64,000 bases of DNA, from NCBI RefSeq assembly GCF_019263705.2, contig NZ_JADQDK010000001.1:62001-126000 (forward strand). Reading direction: 5' to 3'. A model generated the notes under the pieces. The model ran no database searches. It had not been told where the DNA came from and saw nothing but the letters and a program-made list of their open reading frames with translations. Of this stretch, positions 50,498-59,935 are shown one piece after another. How positions within the stretch are numbered: position 1 is the stretch's first letter; each line of letters begins with the position of its first letter. The translations under genes were made by a program, and so were the position numbers. Source of the stretch: Pseudonocardia abyssalis (GTDB lineage Bacteria; Actinomycetota; Actinomycetes; Mycobacteriales; Pseudonocardiaceae).

Positions 50498-50513
50498 GCG
50501 TCTGGCACTATGG
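50498..50513 (+). promoter_or_regulatory. Conserved 16-bp upstream motif of rplS
   Basis: GCGTCTGGCACTATGG, 90 bases before the rplS ATG and differing by one base from the rpsP motif (46469-46484). It probably contains the core promoter (CACTAT). Confidence 0.55.
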
Positions 50514-50602
50514 AGCCGAGCTGCCGCGCCCCGCAGGCGCCTGCCCGCGCCCCGATGCGCGCTTCGCATGACTGCTATTCGAACCGAGGACGGATCTTCG
50601 CG

Positions 50603-50962
50603 ATGAACACCCTGGACGCACTGGACGCACAGATGCTGCGCTCCGACATCCCCGCCTTCCGGCCGGGCGACACGCTCAAGGTGCACGTGAAGGTCATCGA
50701 GGGCACGCGCTCCCGGGTGCAGATCTTCCAGGGTGTCGTCATCCGCCGCCACGGCGCGGGCGCCCGCGAGACCTTCACGGTCCGCAAGGTCTCGTTCGGG
50801 GTCGGCGTCGAGCGCACCTTCCCGGTGCACTCCCCGAACCTCGACAAGATCGAGATCTTCACCCGGGGCGACGTGCGCCGCGCGAAGCTCTACTACCTCC
50901 GTGACCTGCGCGGCAAGGCCGCGAAGATCAAGGAGAAGCGCGAGACGACGTCCGCGTCCTGA
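50603..50962 (+). CDS. rplS: 50S ribosomal protein L19
   Basis: A 119-residue protein. [29 protein letters not shown] and [19 protein letters not shown] are L19 signatures. ATG 50603; GAGGA lies 12 bases upstream. It comes after trmD with a 122-bp gap holding its own motif. Confidence 0.96.
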   Translation: MNTLDALDAQMLRSDIPAFRPGDTLKVHVKVIEGTRSRVQIFQGVVIRRHGAGARETFTVRKVSFGVGVERTFPVHSPNLDKIEIFTRGDVRRAKLYYLRDLRGKAAKIKEKRETTSAS

Positions 50963-50982
50963 CCGACCCGGACCCGTTGCCG

Positions 50983-50988
50983 TAGCCT
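50983..50988 (+). promoter_or_regulatory. -10 element of leaderless lepB promoter
   Basis: TAGCCT, seven bases before GTG 50996; a -35-like CTGACC (50959-50964) is 18 bp upstream. It decides for the 50996 start over the in-frame GTG at 50990. Confidence 0.45.
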
Positions 50989-50995
50989 CGTGGTC

Positions 50996-52609
50996 GTGGC
51001 CCTACCCGAGCTCCCCGACGACCGGCGGGCCCGACCGCAGCGCTTCTCGCCGGCCGGTCCGCCCGGGTCGCGGCACGCGGTGCGCACGCCGCCCGGGGGG
51101 CAGCCGGCCACGCAGGGCCCGGCCGACGACGAGGACCTTCCGCGGCCCGTCAACGGCACGCCGCCCGTGCGTCGGATGCCCGTCGTGGGCCCGCCGCCGC
51201 GTCGCTCGAACGGTCGCGTGAACGGCGCTCCTCCCGCGAACGGGTCGTCCCCGGCGAACGGGTCGCGCCGAGCCGGCGGGGCGGCCCCGGCGAACGGGGC
51301 TGGGCCGGCGAACAGGGCTGCGAACCGTGTCGCGCCCGTCGTCGGACACCCGCCGGTGAACGGCTCACCGCGCGGAGCCGCCCCGGCCGACGGCGCCCGT
51401 CGCGGCGGTGCCGTCAACGGCGACCGCCCGGGCCCGGCGAACGGCTCGGGGCGCACCGCCCCGGGCGACGGGGCCGCCGGCCGCAACGGGTCCGGCCCCG
51501 CAGAGGGCCCGCGGGGCGGTCGCTACGGCGCCGTGCCCCCGCCCGTCCGCGGCACCCGGCCGCCGACCCGGCCGCAGCGCACCCCCGCCGACGACGAGCC
51601 CACCGTGGTGCACGACGACCTCGCGTCCGCCGTCGAGGCCCCCGACGTCGACGAGGCCCTCTCCGACGACCAGCCCGAAGCCCCGCCCGCCGCCGCCACC
51701 GAGTTCCCCGGCCGACACCGCCGCCGGGCCGGGGCGTCGCCCACCTCCCGCCCCGCCGCCGAGTACAAGGCCCAGGCGGCCGCCGCACGCGGGGGCAAGA
51801 AGGTCCGGCCCGGCCGTCGGCGCCGGGAGAACTTCTGGCGTGAGCTGCCGCTGCTGATCGTCGTCGCGCTGGTGCTCACGTTCACGATCCAGACGTTCCT
51901 CGCGAAGGTCTACGTGATCCCGTCCGGGTCGATGGAGACCACGTTGCACGGCTGCACCGGCTGCAACAACGACCGGGTGCTCGTCGACAAGGTCACCTAC
52001 CGGTTCACCGATCCCGCCCCCGGCGACGTCGTGGTCTTCCGCGGTCCCGACGGCTGGATCAACACCGAGTTCTCGGCGCCGCAGTCGGACAACGCACTGG
52101 TCAACGGCTTGCAGCAGTTCGGGTCGCTGATCGGGCTCGCGCCTCCGGACGAGAAGGACTTCGTCAAGCGCGTCATCGCGGTGGGCGGGCAGACCGTGCA
52201 GTGCTGCGACAGCCGCGACCGACTCATCGTCGACGGCGACCCCCTCGACGAGCCCTATGTCTACTTCCTTCCCGAGGCCGGACCGGCGCGTGAGCAGCGG
52301 TTCGACCCGGTCACGGTGCCCGAGGGCCAGCTCTGGATGATGGGCGACAGCCGCAACAACTCGTCGGACTCCCGGGCCAACGGGCACGGGGCGGTGCCGG
52401 TGGAGAACGTCATCGGCCAGGCGCGGCTGATCGTCCTGCCGTTCGGCCGCTTCGGCTGGATCGACGCGATCGACCCCCAGACGCAGGCCGTCGGCATGGG
52501 CGTCTTCAACGGCGCCGGTACGCCGCTCGCCATGGGCCTGCTCGGTACGCTCCCGCTGGCCGTCTGGCGCCGCCGCCGGGCGGACCGCGGCGACCCCGTC
52601 CTGCCCTGA
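50996..52609 (+). CDS. lepB: Signal peptidase I with very long disordered N-terminus
   Basis: A 537-residue membrane protease. The first ~275 residues are Pro/Gly/Asn/Arg-rich and disordered, with many PANG-like and VNG-like repeats; then one transmembrane helix, then the catalytic domain with PSGSM (Ser312), DFVKRVIAVGG (Lys391) and GDSRNNSSDSR. A second hydrophobic segment ends the chain. Typical LepB is 180-300 residues. It removes signal peptides from exported proteins. A minisatellite crosses its stop. Confidence 0.93.
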   Translation: MALPELPDDRRARPQRFSPAGPPGSRHAVRTPPGGQPATQGPADDEDLPRPVNGTPPVRRMPVVGPPPRRSNGRVNGAPPANGSSPANGSRRAGGAAPANGAGPANRAANRVAPVVGHPPVNGSPRGAAPADGARRGGAVNGDRPGPANGSGRTAPGDGAAGRNGSGPAEGPRGGRYGAVPPPVRGTRPPTRPQRTPADDEPTVVHDDLASAVEAPDVDEALSDDQPEAPPAAATEFPGRHRRRAGASPTSRPAAEYKAQAAAARGGKKVRPGRRRRENFWRELPLLIVVALVLTFTIQTFLAKVYVIPSGSMETTLHGCTGCNNDRVLVDKVTYRFTDPAPGDVVVFRGPDGWINTEFSAPQSDNALVNGLQQFGSLIGLAPPDEKDFVKRVIAVGGQTVQCCDSRDRLIVDGDPLDEPYVYFLPEAGPAREQRFDPVTVPEGQLWMMGDSRNNSSDSRANGHGAVPVENVIGQARLIVLPFGRFGWIDAIDPQTQAVGMGVFNGAGTPLAMGLLGTLPLAVWRRRRADRGDPVLP

Positions 52610-52677
52610 CCCCGTCCTGCCCTGACCCCGTCCTGGCCTGACCCCCGTCCTGGCCTGACCACAGCCCTGCCCTGACC
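52592..52677 (+). repeat. 16-17-bp tandem repeat crossing the lepB stop
   Basis: About five units of GACCCCGTCCTGCCCT with slight variation, spanning the last codons, the stop and the gap to rnhB. It could alter the LepB C-terminus or the rnhB leader by copy-number change. Confidence 0.85.
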
Positions 52678-52686
52678 GGAGCGCAC

Positions 52687-53427
52687 GTGCCTGTTCGCCA
52701 CCGCCGCCCGCGGATCCTGCTGCCCGCCGAGCTGCGCCCCGCTCGCGCGGTCGTGCGGCGCTCCGCAGGCAGCTGGACGCTCCAGTCGACGCTGCACCGA
52801 CACGGGCTCGGTCCCGTCGCGGGGGTCGACGAGGCCGGCCGCGGGGCCTGCGCGGGCCCGCTCGTCGTCGCCGCATGCGTCCTGCGTCCCGGCGACGCGC
52901 GGGCGCTCGACGGGCTCACCGACTCCAAGTTGCTCACCGCGACGGCGCGTGAGGAGTACTACGCGCTGATCCGGCGGCGGGCTCTGGACCACGCCGTCGT
53001 CGTCATCCCGTCCGCGGAGGTCGACCGGCGCGGGGTGCACGTCGCCAACATCGAGGGGATGCGCCGCGCCGTCGCCGGTCTGCAGGTACCGCCGGGGTAC
53101 GTCCTGACCGACGGCTTCGCGGTGCGCGGGTTCGGCCGCCCGGCACTGGCCGTGCCGAAGGGCGACCAGGTCGCGGCGTGCGTGGCGGCGGCGTCGGTGC
53201 TCGCGAAGGTCACCCGGGACCGGATCATGGTGGGGCTCGACGCCGAGTACCCGCAGTACCGCTTCGCTGAGCACAAGGGCTACTGCACGCCGGTGCACGA
53301 CGCGGCGCTGGCGGAACACGGGCCGAGCGCTGTGCACAGGTACTCGTTCGTGAACGTGCGTGCCGCCGCCGGGCGGGTGCCCGTCCTGGTCCACAATGAC
53401 GGGGTGAGCGAGGAGACCGAGCTGTGA
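52687..53427 (+). CDS. rnhB: Ribonuclease HII
   Basis: A 246-residue enzyme that removes RNA from RNA/DNA hybrids and single ribonucleotides. [18 protein letters not shown] (Asp48, Glu49) and the later [11 protein letters not shown] and the Asp-containing YVLTDGF segments hold the catalytic acids. There is a ~40-residue basic extension. GTG 52687 follows GGAG. The end overlaps DUF2469. Confidence 0.95.
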   Translation: MPVRHRRPRILLPAELRPARAVVRRSAGSWTLQSTLHRHGLGPVAGVDEAGRGACAGPLVVAACVLRPGDARALDGLTDSKLLTATAREEYYALIRRRALDHAVVVIPSAEVDRRGVHVANIEGMRRAVAGLQVPPGYVLTDGFAVRGFGRPALAVPKGDQVAACVAAASVLAKVTRDRIMVGLDAEYPQYRFAEHKGYCTPVHDAALAEHGPSAVHRYSFVNVRAAAGRVPVLVHNDGVSEETEL

Positions 53428-53747
53428 GCGCCGAGGATCTCGAGAAGTACGAGACCGAGATGGAGCTCACCCTCTACAAGGAGTACCGGGACATCGTGTC
53501 CCAGTTCTCCTACGTCGTGGAGACCGAGCGCCGCTTCTACCTGGCCAATTCCGTCGACGTCGCCGCCCGCAACGCCGACGGCGAGGTCTACTTCGAGGTC
53601 CGCATGTCCGACGCGTGGGTGTGGGACATGTACCGCCCGGCCCGGTTCGTGAAGAACGTGCGGGTGCTGACGTTCAAGGACGTCAACGTCGAGGAGCTGG
53701 ACAAGCCGGAGCTGCGGCTCCCGGAGGGTGACCAGTTCGGCTCCTGA
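53424..53747 (+). CDS. DUF2469 family protein
   Basis: A 107-residue acidic/aromatic-rich protein ([45 protein letters not shown]). It is the counterpart of Rv2901c, always next to rnhB in actinobacteria. Function unknown. GTG start overlaps the rnhB stop by 4 bases. Confidence 0.9.
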   Translation: MSAEDLEKYETEMELTLYKEYRDIVSQFSYVVETERRFYLANSVDVAARNADGEVYFEVRMSDAWVWDMYRPARFVKNVRVLTFKDVNVEELDKPELRLPEGDQFGS

Positions 53748-53754
53748 ACGGGAG

Positions 53755-53763
53755 TTGTCCACA
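53755..53763 (+). other. Single DnaA-box-like 9-mer
   Basis: TTGTCCACA, the GC-adapted DnaA box of actinobacteria, followed 13 bp later by CCATCCACAG. Two isolated matches are not an origin. Confidence 0.25.
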
Positions 53764-53832
53764 TCGACCCCGCTCCATCCACAGATTCCCGGAAGTCCCG
53801 CCGACGGCCCGGCGCGGCCGCATCGTTGACCC

Positions 53833-54195
53833 ATGGCAGCGAAGGACGAGCTCGGACGCCGCGGCGAGGACGTCGCGGTGCGGTACCTGGAGGGCCGGGG
53901 CCTGGTGGTCCTCGACCGCAACTGGCGATGTCGTGAGGGTGAGCTCGACGTCGTCGCCACGGAGGCCGACGGCAGCCGACTGGTGGTGTGCGAGGTCAAG
54001 ACCCGCTCCGGCACGCGCTACGGCGAGCCCGCCGAGTCGGTCACCGGGCAGAAGGCCCGCCGCATCCGCCGGGTCGCCCAGCGCTGGCTCGCCCAGCAGG
54101 GTCTGCCGTGGGTGGAGGTCCGGTTCGACGTCTGCGCGGTGCTCGTCGAGCAGGGCCGTCCGGCCACCCTGCAGTACTTCGAGGCGGCGTTCTGA
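53833..54195 (+). CDS. yraN: YraN/UPF0102 family protein (predicted endonuclease)
   Basis: A 120-residue protein of the restriction-endonuclease-like fold: GRRGEDVAVRYLEGRGLVVLDRNWRCREGELDVVATE and VCEVKTRSG (Asp and Glu-x-Lys of the PD-(D/E)xK motif). Role unclear, possibly DNA repair or recombination. ATG 53833. The stop shares a base with the yifB ATG. Confidence 0.9.
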   Translation: MAAKDELGRRGEDVAVRYLEGRGLVVLDRNWRCREGELDVVATEADGSRLVVCEVKTRSGTRYGEPAESVTGQKARRIRRVAQRWLAQQGLPWVEVRFDVCAVLVEQGRPATLQYFEAAF

Positions 54196-55700
54196 TGGTG
54201 CTCGCACGGGGATGGTCGGTGGCGCTGCACGGCGTCGACGGGCACGTGGTGGAGATCGAGGCCGACCTCGGCGGGGGGCTGCCGGGGGTCCACCTGCTGG
54301 GGCTGCCGGACGCCGCGCTGCAGGAGTCGCGCGACCGCGTCCGGGCGGCGGTCGTCAACTCCCGGCTGGTGTGGCCCAACGAGCGGATCGTGCTGGCGCT
54401 GAGCCCGGCCACGCTGCGCAAGGCCGGCAGCGGGTTCGACCTGGCACTGGCCTGCTGTGTACTGGCCGCGGCGGAGCAGGTGCCGCAGTCGGCGCTCGAC
54501 GGCACCGTCCTGCTCGGGGAGCTGGCCCTCGACGGGCGCCTGCGCGCGGTCCGCGGGATCCTCCCCGCGCTGCTGGCGGCGCGGACCGCGCGGATGCGGC
54601 GGGTCGTGGTGCCGATGGCGGCGCTGGCGGAGGCCGCACTGGTGCCCGACATCGAGGTGCTCGGCGCGGCGGATCTGCGCGAGGTGCTCGACTGGCTCCG
54701 CGACGGCGCGCCGCTGCGCTCGCCCGAGCCGCTCGTCGACGGGGTGGGGCCGGAGCCGCCCGACCTCGCCGACGTCGTCGGGCAGGACGACGCCCGCCAC
54801 GCGCTGGAGGTGGCCGCGGCGGGTGGGCACCACCTGCTCCTCGTCGGCCCGCCGGGCACGGGGAAGACGATGCTGGCGCGGCGTCTGGGCGGGCTGCTGC
54901 CGCGGCTCGCCCCCGACGACGCGCTGGCGTTGGCCGCGGTGCGGTCGGTGGCGGGGCGGCTGCCGTCCGACGGCGGGCTGGCCACGCTGCCGCCGGTCGA
55001 GGCGCCGCACCACTCCAGCTCGATGGCCGCACTCGTCGGCGGCGGGAGTGGGCTGGCCCGGCCCGGCGCGGTGTCCCTCGCCCACCGGGGCGTGCTGTTC
55101 CTGGACGAGGCTCCCGAGTTCGGCCCCCACCTCCTCGACGCCCTGCGCACGCCGTTGGAGGAGGGTGAGGTCCGGCTGGCCCGGGCCGAGGGGTCGGTAC
55201 GGTACCCGGCCCGCTTCCAGCTGGTGCTCGCGGCGAACCCGTGTCCGTGCGCGCCGGCGCACGACCGCGACTGCATCTGCTCGTCGCCGACGCGGCGACG
55301 GTACCTGGGCCGGCTCTCCGGCCCGCTGCTCGATCGCGTCGACCTGCGTGCGGTGATGTTCCCGGTCACGACGTTCGCGGCGGTGGCCGACGGGGAGGAC
55401 ACCGCCACCGTCGGTGCGCGGGTGCGGGCCGCACGGGCGGCGGCCGCGGAGCGGTGGGCCGCGCACGGGTGGCGCACCAACGCGGAGGTGCCCGGGCCGG
55501 AGCTGCGGTCGCGGTTCGGACTGCCCCGGGCCACGACCCGGCCGCTCGAGGCCGGCATGCGCAGCGGGGCACTCACCGCCCGTGGGGCTGATCGAGCACT
55601 GCGGGTCGCGTGGACGCTGGCCGACCTGTCGGGGTCCGCCCGCCCGCAGCCCGACCACGTGGAGGCGGCGCTGTACTTCCGTGACCGGCGGGCGGCATGA
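54195..55700 (+). CDS. YifB/ComM family Mg-chelatase-like AAA+ ATPase
   Basis: A 501-residue protein. The N-terminal Lon-like domain (1-~170) has ALSPATLRKAGSGFDLALA; then Walker A GPPGTGKT (218-225), LFLDEAPEFGPHLLDALRTPLEEG (Walker B) and a C-terminal Mg-chelatase domain with CPCAP cysteines. ComM of Vibrio is a branch-migration helicase in natural transformation. It overlaps yraN and dprA starts, fitting a DNA-processing operon. Confidence 0.93.
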   Translation: MVLARGWSVALHGVDGHVVEIEADLGGGLPGVHLLGLPDAALQESRDRVRAAVVNSRLVWPNERIVLALSPATLRKAGSGFDLALACCVLAAAEQVPQSALDGTVLLGELALDGRLRAVRGILPALLAARTARMRRVVVPMAALAEAALVPDIEVLGAADLREVLDWLRDGAPLRSPEPLVDGVGPEPPDLADVVGQDDARHALEVAAAGGHHLLLVGPPGTGKTMLARRLGGLLPRLAPDDALALAAVRSVAGRLPSDGGLATLPPVEAPHHSSSMAALVGGGSGLARPGAVSLAHRGVLFLDEAPEFGPHLLDALRTPLEEGEVRLARAEGSVRYPARFQLVLAANPCPCAPAHDRDCICSSPTRRRYLGRLSGPLLDRVDLRAVMFPVTTFAAVADGEDTATVGARVRAARAAAAERWAAHGWRTNAEVPGPELRSRFGLPRATTRPLEAGMRSGALTARGADRALRVAWTLADLSGSARPQPDHVEAALYFRDRRAA

Positions 55701-56839
55701 ACGCCGTGTCGGCCGAGGTCCTGCGGGCCCGTGCCTACCTGTCCCGGGTCGCCGAGCCGCCCGCGCCCGGGCTGGCGGCACTGGCGGCGGAGGTCGGTGC
55801 GGTGGAGGCGGCCGAGCGGGTGCGCCGCGGCGAGGTGAGCGAGCGGGTGGCGACGGAGACGTCGGCGCGCCGGGCCGTCGACCGGGTCGACGCCGATCTC
55901 GCCGCCGCGGAGGCGGCCGGGGCCCGGCTGCTCGTCCCGGAGCACCCCGACTGGCCGGGCGACCCGCTCGGCGACCTCGCGGCGTGCGGGGTGCCCGACC
56001 TCGCGCCGCCCGTGGCGCTGTGGGTCCGCGGTCCCGGGAGCCTGGCGCGGATGTGCCTGCGGGCCACCGGTGTCGTGGGGGCACGGGCGGCCACCGGCTA
56101 CGGGTTGCACGTGGCCGCCGAGTTCGGCGCGGGGCTGGCCGACGGCGACCACACGGTGGTCTCCGGGGCCGCCATCGGGATCGACGGTGCGGCGCACCGG
56201 GGCGCGCTCGGTGTCGCCGGGCCGACGGTGGCGGTGCTCGCCTGCGGGGCCGATCGCGCGTACCCCCTGGCCCACCAGGGGTTGCTCGCCCGCATCGCCG
56301 ACACCGGGTTGGTGGTCAGCGAGTACCCGCCGGGCGGCGTGCCGGCGCGGCACCGGTTCCTCGTGCGCAACCGGTTGATCGCCGGGCTCTCCGCGGCCAC
56401 CGTCGTGGTGGAGGCCGGGCTGCGCAGCGGTGCCACCCGCACCGCGGGCGACGCCGCCACGCTGGGGCGTCCGGTGCTGGCGGTGCCCGGGCCGGTCACC
56501 TCCGGGGTGTCGGCGGGCTGCCACCGGCTGGTGCGGGAGGGGGCGGTGCTGGTGACCCGGGTCGAGGAGGTGCTGGAGGCGATCGGGCCGATCGGGGCCC
56601 ACCTCGCCGCCGACCCGCCGGGGGAGCAGCGGGCCACCGACGCGCTCGACCCGGTCGGCCGGCTCGTGCACGACGCCCTGCCGGCCCGCGAGGCGCGGGA
56701 GGTGGGCTGGCTGGCCCGCGAGGCGGGCGTCCCGGTCGGGGCCGTGCGGGTGGCGCTCGTCGACCTGGAGCGCCGCGGGCTCGCCGATCACCGCAACGGC
56801 CGCTGGCAGCTGCGGCCGATGCGGGCGGGAGGGGGTTGA
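55697..56839 (+). CDS. dprA: DNA-protecting protein DprA
   Basis: A 380-residue Rossmann-fold protein that loads RecA on single-stranded DNA. It has GARAATGYGLHVAAEFGAGLAD, SGAAIGIDGAAHRGAL and RFLVRNRLIAGLSAATVVVEAG. The N-terminal ~90 residues include the sterile-alpha-like region and the C-terminal DprA winged helix (from ~310). ATG 55697 overlaps yifB by 4 bases. Confidence 0.95.
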   Translation: MNAVSAEVLRARAYLSRVAEPPAPGLAALAAEVGAVEAAERVRRGEVSERVATETSARRAVDRVDADLAAAEAAGARLLVPEHPDWPGDPLGDLAACGVPDLAPPVALWVRGPGSLARMCLRATGVVGARAATGYGLHVAAEFGAGLADGDHTVVSGAAIGIDGAAHRGALGVAGPTVAVLACGADRAYPLAHQGLLARIADTGLVVSEYPPGGVPARHRFLVRNRLIAGLSAATVVVEAGLRSGATRTAGDAATLGRPVLAVPGPVTSGVSAGCHRLVREGAVLVTRVEEVLEAIGPIGAHLAADPPGEQRATDALDPVGRLVHDALPAREAREVGWLAREAGVPVGAVRVALVDLERRGLADHRNGRWQLRPMRAGGG

Positions 56840-57118
56840 CGCAGGCCTGGCCCGGCAGGCGCGGCCCGGCGGGCGTGGCCCGGCACGTCCGGCACGGGCT
56901 GGCTGAGCCGGGCCGCGCCCGCCCGGCCCGGCCCGCCCGGCCCGGCCCGGCCCGCCCAACCCGGCCCGGGGGCCCGCCCGCCCAACCCGGACCGGGCGGT
57001 GCGGCCCGGGCGGTGCGGCGGGGCGGCACCGTCGCAGGTGGCCGGACGCGGCCGGGGTGGGCACGACACGGCGGGTGCGGTGCTTGACCCGGCCCCGCCG
57101 GGGCCGGACCGTCGCGGC
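56840..57118 (+). repeat. CCCGG/GGCCCG low-complexity spacer between dprA and xerC
   Basis: 279 bases rich in short CCCGG, GCCCG and GGGCG units, densest at 56850-57010. No gene is supported; a few open frames are just the result of its composition. Confidence 0.7.
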
Positions 57119-58069
57119 GTGTCCCCAACACCGTCGGACCCCGCCGCCACTCCGGGCGTTGAGCCTCCTGTGCTGTCCACGTCCGTCACGGCGGTGCTCG
57201 ACGACTTCCTCCGGTACCTGGCGCTGGAGCGGGGGCGGTCGGAGCACACAGTCCGGGCCTACCGCGGCGACCTGGGTGGTCTGCTGTCGCGCGTCGACGA
57301 GGTGTCGGGTCTCGACCTCGGCCTGCTCCGCCGCTGGCTGGCGGAGGGGCACGCGGCCGGGCTGGGCCGGTCGACGCTGGCCCGGCGGGCCGCGGCGGCC
57401 CGCACCTTCACCGCGTGGGCCCACCGGACCGGGCGCCTCGCGAACGACCCGGGCGCGCTGCTGGTGTCCCCGCGTCCCCGCCCGGCCCTGCCCGACGTGC
57501 TCGACGCCGCCGAGACGGAGTCGCTGTTCACGGCGGCCGTGGCCGGGGCGGCGGAGGGTGAGCCCGTCGCGCTGCGGGACCTGGCGATCGTCGAGCTGCT
57601 CTACGCCACGGGCGTGCGTGTCGGGGAGCTGTGCGGGACCGATGTCGACGACGTGGACGAGTGCCGTCGCGCCCTGCGCGTGCTCGGCAAGGGAAACAAG
57701 GAGCGGACCGTCGTCTTCGGGGTCCCCGCCGCCCGGGCCCTGCGCCGCTGGCTCGACGGCGGGCGCCCGGCGCTGGCCCGCGATTCGTCACCGCCCGCAC
57801 TGTTCCTCGGGGCCCGCGGGGGGCGGGTGGACCCGCGGATCGTGCGGGAGGTGGTGCACGCCGCGGTGGCCGCGGTGCCCGGCGCGCCCGACACGGGCCC
57901 GCACGGATTGCGACACGCCGCCGCCACCCACATGTTGGCAGGCGGCGCGGACCTTCGTTACGTACAGGAGTTACTCGGTCACGCTAAGCTAGCAACCACT
58001 CAGCTGTACACCCACGTCACCGTCGAGCGTCTGAAGGTGGTTCATGAGCAGGCTCACCCCAGGGCGTAG
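57119..58069 (+). CDS. xerC: Tyrosine recombinase XerC
   Basis: A 316-residue recombinase that resolves chromosome dimers at dif. The N-terminal core-binding domain (~20-110) is followed by a catalytic domain with Arg167 ([11 protein letters not shown]), Lys in GKGNKER, the [12 protein letters not shown] block, and [14 protein letters not shown] (active Tyr). The start is uncertain: GTG at 57080, 57119 and 57170 are all in frame; 57119 gives a normal length. The end overlaps whiG by 26 bases. Confidence 0.94.
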   Translation: MSPTPSDPAATPGVEPPVLSTSVTAVLDDFLRYLALERGRSEHTVRAYRGDLGGLLSRVDEVSGLDLGLLRRWLAEGHAAGLGRSTLARRAAAARTFTAWAHRTGRLANDPGALLVSPRPRPALPDVLDAAETESLFTAAVAGAAEGEPVALRDLAIVELLYATGVRVGELCGTDVDDVDECRRALRVLGKGNKERTVVFGVPAARALRRWLDGGRPALARDSSPPALFLGARGGRVDPRIVREVVHAAVAAVPGAPDTGPHGLRHAAATHMLAGGADLRYVQELLGHAKLATTQLYTHVTVERLKVVHEQAHPRA

Positions 58070-58946
58070 CGCGGTCCTCGACGGGTCGGTGCAGCTCAGG
58101 TCGCTCGGCGGGGCCGTCATCTCCGCCCTGGCCCGGCGCGAGCAGTCGCTGATCGAGCGGTCTCCGGTGTCGTCCGCCCCGGTTCCCGTGGTCGCGACGG
58201 TCGCGGACCGCACACACGTCGAGAAGCTCTGGGACGCCTATCTGGCCGAACCGACACGCCCGGTGCGTGATCGACTGCTCGTCCACTACACACCGCTGGT
58301 CCGGGCGGTCGCCCACCGCACCGCGGCCGGGCTGCCGAGCTACGTCGACCTGTCGGACCTCGTGCAGTCCGGGGTGTTCGGACTCATCGACGCCGTCGAG
58401 CGGTTCGATCCGGAGCGCTGCCCGCGGTTCGAGAGCTACGCGGCGCAGCGGATCCGGGGGGCGATCCTGGACGAGCTGCGCGCCCAGGACTGGGTGCCGC
58501 GCACGATCCGGGGGCGGGCCCGCGAGCTGGACCGCGCGCAGCAGCGCCTGGCGGCCCGACTGCGCCGCGCCGCCACCGACCACGAGCTGGCCGCGGAGCT
58601 GGGCGTCGCCCCGCGCGACCTGCGCTCGGTCGGGCACCACGTGCAGCTCGTGAGCGTCGAGGCCCTCGACGAGGGCAGCGGCGGGCTCTCCGAGTTGCTC
58701 GCCGACGACTCCGCGGCGGACCCGATGGCCGTGATCCAGGACCGCGAGACGTTCCGGCAGCTGTCGGTCGCGGTCGCCCAGCTCGGGGAGCGCGACCGGC
58801 TCGTCGTGCAGATGTACTACCTGGAGAACCGCACGCTCGCCGAGATCGGCCGCTTCCTCGGTGTCACCGAGTCGCGCGTGTGCCAGCTGCACACCCGGCT
58901 CGTCGGCCGGCTGCGCGGCCGCCTCGAGGAACTCGCCGCGGGCTGA
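58044..58946 (+). CDS. whiG: FliA/WhiG-type RNA polymerase sigma factor
   Basis: A 300-residue alternative sigma factor. Region 2 ([49 protein letters not shown]), region 3 ([17 protein letters not shown]) and region 4 (LPERDR-like [39 protein letters not shown]) are all present. WhiG controls aerial-hypha sporulation in Streptomyces; here it may drive similar development or other genes. There is a ~55-residue N-terminal extension. ATG 58044 lies inside xerC. Confidence 0.92.
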   Translation: MSRLTPGRSAVLDGSVQLRSLGGAVISALARREQSLIERSPVSSAPVPVVATVADRTHVEKLWDAYLAEPTRPVRDRLLVHYTPLVRAVAHRTAAGLPSYVDLSDLVQSGVFGLIDAVERFDPERCPRFESYAAQRIRGAILDELRAQDWVPRTIRGRARELDRAQQRLAARLRRAATDHELAAELGVAPRDLRSVGHHVQLVSVEALDEGSGGLSELLADDSAADPMAVIQDRETFRQLSVAVAQLGERDRLVVQMYYLENRTLAEIGRFLGVTESRVCQLHTRLVGRLRGRLEELAAG

Positions 58947-59026
58947 ACACGGACCCCCGGGCACCTTCCGGTCTCGCGCACAACGCCGGGCGTGCGCCGG
59001 GGTCGGCAGGTGCGCGAGTGGCCCGG

Positions 59027-59935
59027 TCATCCCGGCCACGGGTCGGGGACCGGTAGCAGCCGGGCGCGCGCCGGGCGCAGCAGGACGAGCGGGTCGAGGT
59101 ACTCGGTGCGGTCGCGGCGCACGCCCCAGTGCAGGCATGCCGGATCGGGGCAGCCGGCGTGGCCGGATTCGAGCGTGCCGAGCACGTCGCCCGCGATCAC
59201 CACGGATCCCGCGGTGACGACGGGTGTCACCGGCTCGTAGGTGGTGCGCAGCCCGTCGTCGTGCTGTACCGACACCAGCGACCGCCCGCCGACCGGGCCC
59301 GCGAACACCACCGTGCCGCCCCGGGCGGCCAGCACCGCCTGGCCCGGCGGACCGGCGAGGTCGACGCCCCGGTGCCCGGGCCCGTAGGTGTGCTCCGGCG
59401 CCCGGAACGGCGTGCGCACCGCGGGCACCGGGAGCAGCGGCCACGCGTACCCGGCCCCGGGCGCCGGCACCCCGGCCCCGGGCGGTGCCGCGGGTGCCGA
59501 AGGGTCCGTCGGGGGAGCCGACGGCTCGGCGACGGGAGGTCCGGCGACGGGAGGCTCGGCGACGGGAGAGTCGGAGTCTGTCGGGTCGGGCGCCGGAGCG
59601 GCGGGCGCCTGCGGCAGGTGCGCAGTCGGCACGGGCGCCGGAGTGGTGGGCGCCGGAGTGGTGGGCGCCGGAGGGACGGCCGCGGGCGGGCCGGCCGCCG
59701 CAGGGATCGGTACCGGCGGGGTGGGGGCCGGTGAGGTGAGCGGGGTCCGGAGCTGCGCGGTCGGGACCGAACCGGCCGGGGCGAGGGCTTCGGCGGGTGC
59801 CCCGCCCAGGAGGAGCGCAGCGGCCGCGACGAGGGCGGTGACGAGCGGTGCGGCACCGAGCCGGCGGGGGAGGGGGTTCGTGGCCCACCGCGCCCCGACG
59901 ACGTGCTCCCCGCCCGCGGGCCCGCCTCGGTCCAT
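59027..59935 (-). CDS. Secreted M23 family metallopeptidase (LytM domain)
   Basis: A 302-residue exported protein. A signal-like hydrophobic segment (about 28-48) is followed by a Pro/Thr/Ala-rich linker (~50-160), then a LytM domain with GHRGVDLAG (zinc His and Asp) and ACLHWGVR (second zinc His), typical of actinobacterial M23 proteins next to rpsB. It would cleave or bind peptidoglycan cross-bridges. ATG 59935. Divergent from rpsB. Confidence 0.88.
   Translation of the reverse strand: MDRGGPAGGEHVVGARWATNPLPRRLGAAPLVTALVAAAALLLGGAPAEALAPAGSVPTAQLRTPLTSPAPTPPVPIPAAAGPPAAVPPAPTTPAPTTPAPVPTAHLPQAPAAPAPDPTDSDSPVAEPPVAGPPVAEPSAPPTDPSAPAAPPGAGVPAPGAGYAWPLLPVPAVRTPFRAPEHTYGPGHRGVDLAGPPGQAVLAARGGTVVFAGPVGGRSLVSVQHDDGLRTTYEPVTPVVTAGSVVIAGDVLGTLESGHAGCPDPACLHWGVRRDRTEYLDPLVLLRPARARLLPVPDPWPG

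Noticed and set aside
53755..53790. Replication origin suggested by TTGTCCACA and CCATCCACAG
   Set aside because: Only one good DnaA box, no dnaA/dnaN nearby, and no AT-rich unwinding element.
57119..58069. xerC as the integrase of a genomic island
   Set aside because: It has the core XerC neighbours (dprA, whiG, rpsB) and length; no attachment repeats, tRNA or cargo genes are present.
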